64,000 bases of DNA, from contig NW_025408674.1 in the NCBI RefSeq assembly GCF_020360975.1, positions 2,108,001 through 2,172,000 of the forward strand, given 5' to 3'. The notes beneath the pieces were generated by a model. That model had not been told where the DNA came from, searched no databases, and saw only the letters and a program-made list of their open reading frames with translations. Source of the DNA: Hirsutella rhossiliensis. Lineage: Eukaryota; Ascomycota; Sordariomycetes; Hypocreales; Ophiocordycipitaceae. The translations under genes were made by a program, and so were the position numbers. This document shows positions 46,155 through 57,449 of this stretch, in pieces (the stretch's first letter is position 1; every line of letters begins with the position of its first letter).

Positions 46155-47100
46155 AGGGGCTTCTATCACAGTGGACTTTGCTAGTAAAATGCTCGTCGGG
46201 CCCAAGGTGCAGCGGGCGCACCCGCAGAGGGAGCTGGCGCGGCTGGCCGAAGCCATGGGGTGCCCTGTCGTGCTGCAGCCGGCTGCCAAGGGCTGCTTCC
46301 CCGAGGACCACTCCCAGTTCGCCGGCGTCTTCTGGGGCCAGGTCAGCACCCTCGCCGCCGATGCCATTGTCAACTGGGCCGATGTGACTTCCTGTCCACA
46401 CTGGCAGGCGCCGTCGGCTGAAACAACAGCACTATGGTCGAGTATAACCGGCTCCGTCCGGATCCTACCGCGGGCCACAGCTCCTGCGGCGGTGACAAGT
46501 TGACGAGGAAGAGCGTGAGCTAGCAGACTCAGGCGCTCCTCTCTGCCACGACGACCGTCTTTGTCGACACGGGCGACTCGTGGTTCAATGGCAGCCAACT
46601 GCGCCTGCCGCGCGGCCCCGAGTTTGAGATTGAGATGCAATGGGGCCATATTGGATGGTCAATCCCTGCTTCGTTTGGATACGCCCTTAGCAAGCCGCAT
46701 AAGAGAACCATCGTCCTTATAGGTGACGGGGCCTTCTAGGTGACCGCCTAGGAAGTTTCGCAGATGGTGCGCCACCGTGTTCCCGTCATTATTCTGTTTA
46801 TGAGCAATAGAGGCTACACTATCGAGGTCGAGATCCACGATGGCCTCTATAACTGCATTTAGAATTGGGACTATACAGCCCTAGTTAAGGCATTCGCTTG
46901 CTACGAGGAAGACCACGTCCTTAGACTTAAAGCCCACACCGTCCGCCAGTTTCCGCAGCCCTTAAGAGGGCCATGGCGCATATTAACGGGCCAGTGCTTA
47001 TTGAGTGCAGCATCCCTTAAGACGACTATAGTAGGGACTTGATTACGTGGGGGCATCTTATTGCTATAGCCAATTCCCATGCACAGGTTACGGCTTAGTG
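46155..47100 (+). pseudogene. Pyruvate decarboxylase pseudogene, N-terminally truncated
   Basis: Reads as the middle and C-terminal thiamine-diphosphate domains of a fungal pyruvate decarboxylase, which converts pyruvate to acetaldehyde. Middle part: MLVGPKVQRAHPQ, FPEDHSQFAGVFWGQVSTLAADAIVNWAD (46180-46383). About 100 codons are then missing, and the frame resumes at YNRLRPDP (46440), TTVFVDTGDSWFNG, EIEMQWGHIGWSIPASFGYAL, the cofactor motif GDGAF (about 46725) and [14 protein letters not shown], ending near 47100 (DLITWGH). TAG codons at 46737-46739 and 46749-46751 replace the conserved Gln of GDG.FQ.TAQEVSQM, and others follow, all C-to-T changes. The first third of the protein is absent. 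This is a duplicated copy hit by mild RIP, so an intact paralogue probably exists elsewhere. Confidence 0.85.
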
Positions 47101-47229
47101 GTTTCTAGCAAACAATGTAAACTTTTGTTATTTAAAGAGAAAAAGGTTGCTAAGATATATCTTATAGGCTGCCTATAGTAATAGTCGCCTACGCCGTAGA
47201 GAGACTCGGGCAGGAACATTTGATTATAC
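47101..47229. other. Short AT-rich gap
   Basis: Between the convergent 3' ends of the two pseudogenes; nothing recognised. Confidence 0.4.
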
Positions 47230-48628
47230 ATACGCTCGAGTGTTCCTTGCCCGTCTATAGACGATTAAACCTATATCGCCTGCATACTTGGATGCGGCAT
47301 TGCCGATACTCGTAGATATATTCGCGGAGCGTGTTTCGGCACTCTTCACACTTAAATATGCCCCGCGCCCCCGCCACCTCTCGTGGTTGCACTCGTAGTT
47401 ATGCATTAAATAATCGGCCACCTCTTATATGCGACGGGCTCTTCCTTCGGCGTCGAGTATAGCATCGCCATCTCGGTCAACGACTGCTTCGGCTCTGGCA
47501 AGGAGACGGTGTTCGTCCCACTGTCGACAGCAACACGTCTTCCAACGGCTACCACAAAGGTAGCAGAACTCGGCGCCACATATAGGCTGCCTCGATTAGC
47601 ACAGACACGGAGACACGATAGATGTCGAACGTACTTATATAATTGCACCCATAATCTAGGTCGATAAGCCTCCCGCAAGAGTAGCAACGCTGCCATTTAT
47701 TTTCTATAGCGACCCGAAGTAGCTCTTAGATGGCAGAATCCTGCGGATAGTCGCCTCGATGCGAGGCCTGTTTATAAATCGTGCGCGTCGTTCTCGCGCA
47801 TCGTACACACGAGGCCACGTCGCCCTTAATGAACTGAATAGGCATAAAGGCAGAGCACGTTGGCTCGTGGCAGTAAGTCCTATTAGGTGTCTCGAGTTCG
47901 ACCTTTTTTGCCTTAAACTCGCTAACTAACTTAGGAGGCAGAAAGACTCGATTTAGCTCGACCGGAATCGGCGGCTTATAGCAGCGTGGCGGAAAGAGCG
48001 ATTCGTCCCGCAGAGAAGCCTCAAACAGACTGGCGATGCACGCACGACAGTACTCGTGCTTGCAGGGGCATCAGGCCACGTCGTAGAAAACGTGCCGGTC
48101 GCCGCAGCTCGTGCAGACGGCCGTGGGCTGCGGCGTCTTCGGCTTTGGTCGGCTGGCGGCCCAGGATGACGATTCAGCTTGATCAAGCTCGTCATCGTCG
48201 GCGCAACCGACGTAGAGGGCCTAGAGTTTACGCAAAAGTTCATCGCCAGCCTCATCGACCTGAGAATTGGATTCTGTCGCTTCGACTCCGTCGTCCGAGG
48301 TCTTTGCCCTTCGGCGAGAGTCTAAATTGAGAGCAAACTGGCGGTCTTGAGCTGCCCGGCTCTCCGCAAGCTGCTCCTCGTGTATGGCATTCCCATCAGT
48401 GCCGACGGCTCGAGCGATGCTCAAGGACATGCGTCGATCTATGACGAAGGATTCGAGTGATTCTAGTTCCGATATATATGCTTTGATTGCTAGTTCCGAG
48501 TCAGGAACTTCTCCTTGAAGATATTTGCCCTTAGATGTGCCTATCAAGCTCTCTAGGTCCAGCTTCAGGAGCTCAATCGCCAGACCAATCGAATCGGTGT
48601 CGAGACCCGAAAAATCCATGTCGGCCAA
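47230..48628 (-). pseudogene. RBR-type (RING-IBR-RING) E3 ubiquitin ligase pseudogene
   Basis: The start at 48628 opens 135 codons (MADMDFSGLDTDSIGLAIEL...) of the N-terminal helical region seen in fungal RBR ligases (ELESLESFVIDRRMSLSIARA). After a TAG at about 48221 the frame continues with RING1 (VCTSCGDRHVFYDVA*CPCKHEYCRACIASLF, DESLFPPRC), an IBR-like part (NRTYCHEPTCSAFMP, CVRC) and a damaged second RING (WQRCYSC near 47690, then CEECRNTL near 47340). Stops include TGA at 48071-48073, where RBR proteins usually have another residue between Ala and CPC (a CGA-to-TGA change). Several Cys positions are lost and the end is garbled. RBR ligases pass ubiquitin via a Cys in RING2, which is not preserved. 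A relic of a multicopy family, affected by RIP. Confidence 0.8.
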
Positions 48629-48679
48629 GGTACAAGAGAATCTGCAGTAAAGTCGAGTTCAATTGTCTCCCGGTGGTTG

Positions 48680-49240
48680 CTGGTCCCTGTCGATCCTTTC
48701 CGTCTCAATCGCAAATTTGATCACCGCACGAACCGCCTGCATGTCTGGCTTCCATTTATCGCCGTCCGACGCAGCTTTCCCTCCTAAAAAGAACGACAAA
48801 TTCCTAATTTAACTCTCGAGCATTTAAATAAGACTTCTCATTGCGCGACCTACTTTTTACATCGAAAGAGAAAGTGCTCAATTGTCTCTGCTGCCTAGCC
48901 ACAATCACATAAATCCGAATTTATTGCTCCTATTATATAAAGGTACCTATTCAGTCGCGTCATGCCGGTGCGAAGCTGAACAATAACGTCGGATTCTTAC
49001 CTTATCAGAGAATCGTAAAGTGCACGAGTGTGCTTCCCTGATAACGCCTTATCGATACGCTTTGAGTATTTTCTAACTCCTTCCGGAAGCCGTCCATACT
49101 ATCGCTATTAGGCGAGCACCGAACGAAGCGTGGTGGGCCTTGCTTGGTATAATGGCTTCTCTGCCACGGAGCCTGCCTCGGTTGCTTTCTGCGCTGCTAC
49201 CTTAGCGACTGATCCCTATGCGAACCCTACGTGCTTAGCT
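48680..49240 (-). pseudogene. LINE ORF2 C-terminal remnant
   Basis: The minus strand reads as the end of a Tad/jockey-like LINE polyprotein: a region after RNase H (AAQKATEAGS, HTRALYDSL), then DVIVQLRTGM.RLN and the zinc motif C.CG..AETIEHFLFRC (about 48890-48950), ending with LGGKAASDGDKWKPD and AIETERID near 48690. Stops (CG*AAET, CKK*VAQ) fit Gln and Trp loss. Only the 3' end remains, as is common for 5'-truncated LINE insertions. It flanks the gene island on its right side. Confidence 0.75.
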
Positions 49241-49642
49241 AGTGCCTAGACGAGTTTTATAGAATAGCCGCGCCTTATAAGACGATTAGCGTGGTCGTAT
49301 ATCTAGCGAATAGTATATTAACTAGATTGCCTCCGAGGACGCTTAATTACTTTTAGGGCTAAGCGATTGCTTACTATAACTGTTACCTCTTAATAAGGTA
49401 GGCCGGCTAGCGTATATATTAGCGCTATTGCTATTATTATTAGTTTTATTATATATAGGTTCTACTTATTTATAGGCTTAAGAGATATAGAATAGCTAGT
49501 AAGAACCTTACTTAAGTAGTTACGATTAACGTTATATACTATACTTTTTATTTCTACTATACTATCCTTTTATAAGCTAGATATTATTATTATAATTCCC
49601 TTAGTATTATTTACTACCTTAATAGCCTTTATTATATTATCC
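49241..49642. other. Transition from gene island to RIP region
   Basis: CpA/TpG content falls off between about 49250 and 49450. The upstream LINE sequence may continue here but is unreadable. No gene seen. Confidence 0.4.
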
Positions 49643-51995
49643 TTTACTACTACTAAGATATAGCTTATTTATTATTATAAAGTAAGTAAAGGTATATATA
49701 AGTACTATTTATAGGATAATATTAATAAGCTATATAAAGCTCTTTTATACGCGGCTAGCCTATATATATATATATAAGATCTAGCCCTTTATATATAACT
49801 ATATAGCTTAGGCTATAGCCTAAGCCTATAACTTATAATAGTTAAAGACTCTTATATAATACCTTCCCTTAAGCGCGGCGTAGCGCTACTTTATTAATAG
49901 CTTTTATACTATTAAGCTTATACCGCTAGCTCTACCCTACCCTTTCCTATTAATTATACTAGCCCTACTAGCCTATTATTCCCGCGCCTATTAGCTTAGG
50001 TAGCTAGAACCTAGCTTTATAGTTATTAGCCGGCTAGCTATTTAAATATGAGTATAACTTATTATATACGCCCCTAAGTAGCTAGCGGCCGGCCTAGACC
50101 TACGTAAGCCTTAGGTTGCCCGTCCCCTTAGCTTTAAGTAGCCTCCTTTACTAAGGGGTATATAAAGCGGCATTCCCTTTTTCCTTCTTCCCTTCCTTCT
50201 TTTCTTTCTTTAACTATAGTAATAGTAATAATAAGTTAGTTCCGCTTTACTTAAAGCATTAGTTTATTCCTAGCTATATAGGCCGCTCTATTAATATATA
50301 CTTATAATAATAGCTATAGTAGTAATAATAGCCCTAATAATAATAATAACTTTAACTAATAAGTTCCCTACCTTATAAAGCGGGAGGCTATAATCTATAA
50401 TACTAACTCCTATAATAAATATATCTACCTCCCCCTCCTTTATTTCCTCTTTCTTAAAGCGTATAAAGTCGTTTATCGATACTATACTAGGTATAGCCGA
50501 CGATAGCTCCGCCGCTGCCGCTACTCCTACCCGCGCCCCCGCGACTACGCCTACCACCGCCGCCTCTACCTCTACTACGCTAGCCGCCCTTATATCGCCC
50601 TTTTAAGTAATAACGCCGTCCCTGCTGCCGCCTATAACGCCTAGCCCCTCTACCCCTACCTCCGCCTCTACTACCCCTATAAGTCCGCTACCTAGTAAGT
50701 ATAGTAGCTATTTTCTACTAACTTCTTAAAGTATAAGCGCTAAGTATAAGCTAGAGCCGCCCGCGCGGCCCCTTATATATAGTATATATTATAGGAGCTC
50801 CCTTACGCTAACTAAGTTAAGCGCTACTATTATTACGAAAAAGATATAGCCGCTTATTAAATATAAGTAATAGCGTCAATTAATATATATAGAGTATACG
50901 ATATACCCCCTTAGGGATACTAGGTTAATTCGTCCTAGGATACCTAGATATCCTAGACTATAGAGGGAATTTTTATATAAGTAGGCCCTATACTAATACC
51001 GCGTAATTACTTTAGCGGGACTTAAACCTCGGGCCTTTTAGGTAGTACGCGCTAGGCTAGCTAGAAGAAGTATATATATAGTTACCGGGAAGTTCCTAGA
51101 GGGGTAACCCCTCCGCCCGGGCTTATAACTATTACGAAAAAGATATAGCCGCTTATTAGATATAAGCGATAGCGTTAATTAACGTATATAGAGTATACGA
51201 TATACCCCCTTAGGGATACTAGGTTAATTTATCCTAGGATACCTAGATATCCTAGACTATAAAAGGAATTTTTATATAGGTAGGCCCTATATTAATACCG
51301 CGTAATTACTCTAGCAGGACTTAAACCTCGGGCCTTTTAGGTAGTACGTACTAGGCTAGCTAGAAGAAGTATATATATAGTTACCGGGAAGTTCCTAGAG
51401 GGGTAACCCCTCCGCCCGGGCTTATAACTATTACGAAAAAGATATAGCCGCCTATTAAATATAAGCGATAGCGTTAATTAATATATATAGAGTACGCGAT
51501 AACTATAGCGGTAGTTATTACTAGTACGCGCGTACTAGCCGCGCTTATAAAGCAGCGCCTCTTATCTTACTTACTACGGCGTTAGCTTAGAAGGCTAGCG
51601 CGTATAGGTAGGTATAGGGGGCTACTAAGAAGCGCCTTACCGCCGCTACCGCCGCTTACTATAATCTCCGCGCTTTTAAGCGCTAAGGCCTTATCCCTAA
51701 GTAAGTTCCTCTCCTTTAGCTCTTTTACTTCCGCTACTAACTCCCTTAGTACTAGGGATACTACCTTTATCGCCCTATCGGCGGTCCTCTTAGCTATGCC
51801 CGCCGCCGCCCTTACCGCTACTACTAACCGGGCCCCCCTTACCCTTAGAGCCCCTAGAGCCGCCGTTACCGCTAACTAGCTCGCGGGCTTAGAGGGCCGC
51901 CTAAGCACCTTAAAGAGCGCCGCCGCCGCTAATAAGGTAAAGGAGGATAATAAGGATAAGAAGAATAATAATAATAAGAATAAGGAGTATTATAA
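49643..51995. mobile_element. Gypsy G fragment: LTR plus additional ORF region
   Basis: Colinear with 17769-19433: LTR core at 49693-49861, the same leader with a pyrimidine tract and TATA-like motif (about 50155-50210), then the decayed Ala/Thr/Pro-rich ORF (about 50400-51990) ending in the Asn/Lys-rich AAT tail. The homology stops at about 51995, where gypsy H begins on the plus strand, so the pol half is missing. Its ORF is interrupted by the tandem TRIM at 50831-51501; the related site in gypsy G (18932-18936) is empty. RIP is stronger here than at 18.5 kb, and the initial 97-codon frame is no longer open. Confidence 0.75.
50831..51501. mobile_element. Tandem TRIM: LTR-internal-LTR-internal-LTR, RIP-mutated
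   Basis: Three LTRs (50831-50905, 51130-51204, 51429-51501) starting TATTACG (TGTCACG after RIP) separate two 224-bp internal domains that match 40237-40462 of the intact TRIM. The 5 bp before (50826-50830) and after (51502-51506) are both ACTAT. The homologous site in gypsy G reads GCCGC at 18932-18936, which becomes ACTAT by C-to-T and G-to-A changes only, so the whole array sits in a single duplicated target. The CTCATAAC and B-box-like segments are still visible in altered form (CTTATAAC, GGACTTAAACC). Confidence 0.88.
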
Positions 51996-51999
51996 GCTA

Positions 52000-54900
52000 C
52001 GCCCGTAAAAGGCTAAGGTTATACTATAGCGACCGTACTAAAGTCGGGCTAAAGTAGACCTATATATAAGTAGAGCTTAACCTAAACTTAGGCCGAATAG
52101 TACTTAAATATAGGTCGAGCTAGGGACTAAGGAAGATAGATAACTATTATAACTAAGATAGAGTTTTCCTCCTTTCTCCTTAGCTTTAGATAAATAATTA
52201 TTTAGCCCTATACTACTATACTAAGTATATACCGGCCCTTAATATATCTAAAGCTCTTTTTAGATAAGGCTATAAAGCTTAAAGAGAGATTAAACTAAAA
52301 GGATATAATATAGATATCTTAATAACTTAAAGGAGGGAGAATAAGCCTAAGGACGGTAAGGAGTAGTAATAGGGGGGCTAAACGCCTAGCTAATAATAGA
52401 GTAAGCGATACTCTCGCTATAGGTAGGAGAGGTAGAGATAAGGTATTAAGTAATATAGAGCTAACTATAAATATAGGAACTAATTAGCTAAATTAAGAGT
52501 ATATACTAAAGGATAGATAAACGAATATAAATAGGTATATAGGAGGGGGCTAGGGGCGGGGTAAGTAGTTTAATACCGCTCTTAAAGGCGACGGGGGGGG
52601 CAGCGACGCCTATAATTAAAGGGGAGGTAGTAAGGAAGAATAGCTATAGGAAGCTTCTTCTAAGCCTAGGAAAATTTAACGGATAACGACGGTACTATAC
52701 CCTATAAGTATAATATATATAAGAGAAGTATTAGATTAATAAAGAATTCTTTTTAAGCTTAAAGGAAATCTTCTACCTTATCTATAACTACTTAAACGCT
52801 AGGCTATAATAAACGGTCGCTATATACTATAAAATAAGGGTAAAGAGGGGCTATAATTAAAAGGAATTCCTAAAGTACCTTAACTTAATCTACCTTAATA
52901 TAGATACTTAGTTACGTATAGTAGCGGCGATCTAAATAATAAAATAAGGGGAAAGTTAGACGTTTATAGCGTTCCTCTTAAAGTTTAAGTAGAGACTCTT
53001 TAAGGCTAAAGGCGGGTCCTAGCTATACGATGTTTAGATCGTCTTCTTAAAAGGGGCTCTAGGAATCCGGCTCCGTAAGGTATTAGCTATAGTCGACCCC
53101 CTTATATTAAGCTTCGCCGCCTATACTAATTAAGTAGCGTAAATAGCGGCTAAGCTAAAGAGGGTCTAGTAAATAAAATAACCCCCTTTAAACTAAAGGA
53201 GACTAGTAGATATATACCCTTAGGAAAGGAAGGATAAAGATAGAGATACCTTAATAACTAGTATTAACGCCCTAGATAAATAAAGGGAGGGGTAGAGCTA
53301 GCTAGAGAATTAGATATACTTTAACTATAGAGTTAGAGGATATATCGCGCTTTATTATAAGAAGAGGAGATAAGAACCTTAGAGGGTAGGCGTAATAAAG
53401 GAAGAAAGGGACGCCGAGGATAATAACGACTTAAAAAAAAGGGAACCTTAGCGTAAAGTTAGGCGCTAAGGGTAAAAGAGAAATAGTAAGAAGCTTAAAA
53501 GTTAACGAGGGACTATCTTATACTAAGCTTAGTAACGCTAAGGGTAAGTATTAATAGGAAGAAGGGACTTAACGCGCTTATAAATACTAGCTATAATTAC
53601 TATACTATAGTAAGTAAGAGGGTAGTAAAGAAGCTATAGATACCTCTTATTAATAAGAGGAGAAGATAACTAAAGCTATTCTTAAAAAATACTCTAGCCC
53701 TATAAATAAAAGGAATTATAGTTTTTAAGATAGATATTAACGGCTATATAAAGTAAACCTTTATATATATAGTCCTTAGGCTAAGCTATAATATATTCCT
53801 AAGAAGGCTATAGATAAAGAAGAACTAAGTAATATATAATATAGTAAGGGATTAGATTTAGTATAGCAAGGCTAAGATCTAGATAGGCCTATTAGGATCG
53901 GAAGTAATAAGGAGGGTAGAATAAATCTAAGGGGTAAAGATTATTAGCGCGGCAGTATTTATAGCGGAATATTAAAAGGAGAAGGCGGTAAGGGATAATA
54001 AAAGAAGGTAGAGGATAGTTAATATTAAAGCGATTATAATAAAGGATATAAAGAAGGTACTTTAGCTAAAGATAGCGGTAGACCTAGTAAACTACGTCCT
54101 AAAGTAAGCGCTAGATATATACCTAGACCTCGTTATACTAAAGAAGGCTTTAAAGATACCCCTATATAGGCTAAAGGTAGACTATAAGATTAACTTAATA
54201 TTAGATAAAGATAGGGTAGAGCCCCCTTTATTATAAGGACCCTTTTATAATATATTAAGGGAGGAACTCTTAGTATTAAGAAAGACCTTAAGTAAGCTAA
54301 TAAAGGTAAACTTAATCTACTTAAGTAGCTCCTTAGCCGCGGCCTTAGTACTCTTTACTTAAAAGTTAGATAGTCGCTTACGATTTTACTATAACTACCG
54401 GGCCTTAAATACGATTATAAAAAAGAATAGGTATACGCTACCCTTAATTATAGAGATACTATAGATACTTATAAAAGTAAAGTAGTTTATAAAGCTTAAT
54501 ATTATAGCGGTATTCTATAAGATCTAGATAGTAAAGGGCTATAAGTTTAAGATAGCCTTTTAAATAAAGTTTAGATTATCTAAGTAATAAGTATACTTAT
54601 TTAGCTTAATAAAGATACTAGCTACCTTTTAATAATATATTAATAAGGTACTAAGAGAATACTTATATAAGTTTATTATAGCGTATATAAATAATATCTT
54701 AATCTATTTATTAAGGTCTCTCTAAGACTATTAAGAGAAGGTAGCGAGGGTACTTTAAAAGCTATAAAAGGCAGGCCTAATATTAAACTTAAGGAAGTAT
54801 AACTTTATAATAAAGGAGGTTAAGTACCTAGGCTTTATTATATAAGTAAAGGGTAAGGTTTAATATAACCTAGAAAAGATCTAGGTAATATAGATATAGT

Positions 54901-56650
54901 AGGCACCTTAGAATATAAGAAGAGTTTAGAGCTTCCTTAGCTTTATAAACTACTACTAAGCCTTTATACTACTTTATATAAAGGTATTAATATACTTAGA
55001 TAGCCTTTATAAAAAGGGCGCGATCTTTAAGTAGATAAATAAGTACTAAGTAGCGTTTAAGTTTATTTAAAATACCTTTTATAACGCCTTAGTACTATAA
55101 CTCTATAACTTAAAAAGAGAAATATACCTAAAGGCGGACTATTCTAAATATATAATAAGGGGGGCGCTAATATAAGTAGGGCTAGATAATATATAATACT
55201 TAGTAGGATTTTTCTTAAAGAGACTAAACTTAGCGGAGTATAACTACCTAATCTATAATAAGGAGATACTTATAATTATACGGTGCTTAGACTTCTAAGA
55301 AGTAAAACTCTAAAATATACTTACCTTTATAGTACTAACTAACTATAATAACCTAAGGTACTTTATAATAAAGAAGAAGTTAAATAAGAGATAAAGCTAA
55401 TAAGCGATAGAGCTTATATCTTATAACTTTATATTAGAGTTCTAGCTAGGGAGGCTAGTAGCGGTACTTAACGCGCTATCCTACTATAACTAAGATTAGC
55501 TAGCGGGAAAAATAAATAAAAGGAAGATAGGGTAGGTAGTTTAGATAATTCTAAAGACTATATACTTATAGGGCCGCTTAGTCCTTACTAAGGGCCGATA
55601 CGCTAACTTACTAGGACGCTTAACTTAAGATAGAGCGGTAGTAGCGGCGCTATAAGTAAGTAAAAGAGGGGTAGGTGCGATAGCGTATATCGGCGGAGCG
55701 GGGGGGCCTATTAAACGACCTAAGAAGGAGGCAAATAAAGGTAATAACTAACTAAAACTTAACCTAAACTTAGGCCGAAATATACCCTAAGAATAAGCTA
55801 ACCTTATACTAGTATTTAATAACTAAGAGCTATAAAAGAAATAAATAAAGGTACTAAGGAAAGATAAGAAATACTAAGCGGTATTTTAAGTAGTATATAA
55901 AGGGGAGAGACTATTAGTACTAAAATAGTAACTAAAGGTATAGCTAAGCGAATATATAATCGACGTTAAGAAACGGTTATACTTTTAAGAGAGGCTATAA
56001 GTACTAGGGAAACTAAAGTATAATAAAGGAGAAGGGGCTAAGGAATAAGATATACTTTAAGTATAGATAGCTTAATAGATATATAACTTAACGGCGGTAA
56101 GATACCTAGGGAGAAAGGAGACCTTAGCAATACTAGCCTAAGAATTCTTTTAGCCTAGCTAGTTAGCGATAGTAAGGCAGCTTATCGCTAACTATAGACT
56201 ATATAAGAAGGGGTATATATAAAGGTAACTTTAAAAGGGACTTTTAAAGCCCTTACTACTACCGTCTTAACTATTTATATACCTATTAATAAACTTTATA
56301 GTTAAACTACCGCTAACTAAGATAAAAAGCGTAAAGTACCTTTAAGTAATTATAGACTAGCTAATAAAGGCGGTAACGCTTAAAGTAATACCGACGATAA
56401 GGGTAGTAGTATACGTAACGAGGTTCCTTTAAGCTTACTTCTATTTTTATAAGATACTAAGGTTAATTATATTAAATAAAGGGACGAACTAAATAAAAAG
56501 CTTTTAAAGGGAGTTCTATAAATAAATAAGAGTATAAAGGAAGTTAAGTTTAGTATACTACCTATAAATAGATAAGTTAACTAAGCGCGTAAACTAAGAA
56601 GTATAAGTATACCTTTAAGTATATATTTACTATAGCTAGGATAACTAAGG
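52000..56650 (+). pseudogene. Gypsy H: RIP-degraded Ty3/gypsy gag-pol
   Basis: Plus-strand element of yet another gypsy lineage. Gag-like charged sequence runs from about 52300 to 53500, with a nucleocapsid-like part near 53330. RT follows from about 54150; its polymerase box near 54681 reads YINN, both catalytic Asp of YxDD changed to Asn. The connection block RRVQSFLSFINYY is near 54920 and RNase H near 55070-55400. The integrase zinc and core segments (about 56170-56630) include RLTKAVTLKVIPT-like spacing and VYYL*ID near 56560, the HPQTDG region. The frame breaks off near 56650 at the copia LTR-like repeat, so the C-terminus and 3' LTR are missing. No 5' LTR identified. Confidence 0.8.
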
Positions 56651-56679
56651 AGTATAGCTACTATTCTTATAAAGAGAGA

Positions 56680-57440
56680 TACGAGAAGTATATATAAAAT
56701 ATATAAAGGTAAAAGTAGAAGTAAGGGGTCGGATAGGTAAGGCAGAGATATTTAAATCTTACGGGGGCAGCAATTATAGTAGGGGAGTGATTATTATATT
56801 GCCTTTATTATCCTTCTTTCCTCTATCTAACGCCCCTCTTTATACCCGTCTAGTATCTTAATTAATAAAGAAGATCCTACTTAAAGAAGCTACTAATATC
56901 CCTTTAACTACCGAGCTTTTTACCGGTTTTTCTCCTCCTTTCTAGCCGTTGCCGGTATATCCGTCTTATCTCTCGCTACCTTTATAAGAAGCTATCGCTA
57001 CTTCTGCTTCCCCTTATGCCCCTACCCTCCTCTCTGCACCTCCTTTTAGCTCCTTCCTTAAAACCTGTTTTTTAGCTTCCTAGGTCCCTCGTGCTAAGGG
57101 ATATCTTCGAGAACTACGAAATTAGGCTATGCTTCGCGACACACCCCCTTAGCTATAGCCTGCCCCTTAAGGGCATAGCTAATACGGCTTCGGGCTAGTA
57201 AGCGTATAGAGGAGGTTCTTAGCTCTATACTTCTCCCTTTACTTAAGGAAAGTAAGGGCCCTTTTAGGTCCCTAGGCTCTTTTAGACCTACTTAAGGAAA
57301 AGGGGCCTAAAGAGGGGAAAGTCCTATAAGAAAGGGGGCCTTCTTAGAAGGGAAAAACCTAATTAAAATAAGGGGCCCTTTAAAGGGAAAAACCTCTTCC
57401 TTTTCTTCGGCTATAGACGTTACCTTCTTATATATACTAT
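56680..57440 (-). repeat. Copia LTR-like repeat, right copy
   Basis: Matches 2056-2852. On the minus strand it directly follows the end of the copia RNase H frame and a purine-rich GAGAGGAG tract (polypurine tract position), so it is most simply the 3' LTR of that copia. Slightly less RIP-mutated than the left copy. Confidence 0.65.
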
Positions 57441-57449
57441 TAGCTCCTC

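Noticed and set aside
50838..51501. CRISPR-like or satellite array because of regular repeats
   Set aside because: The units are TRIM LTRs and interiors bounded by one 5-bp target duplication, not short repeats with unique spacers; the organism is a fungus.
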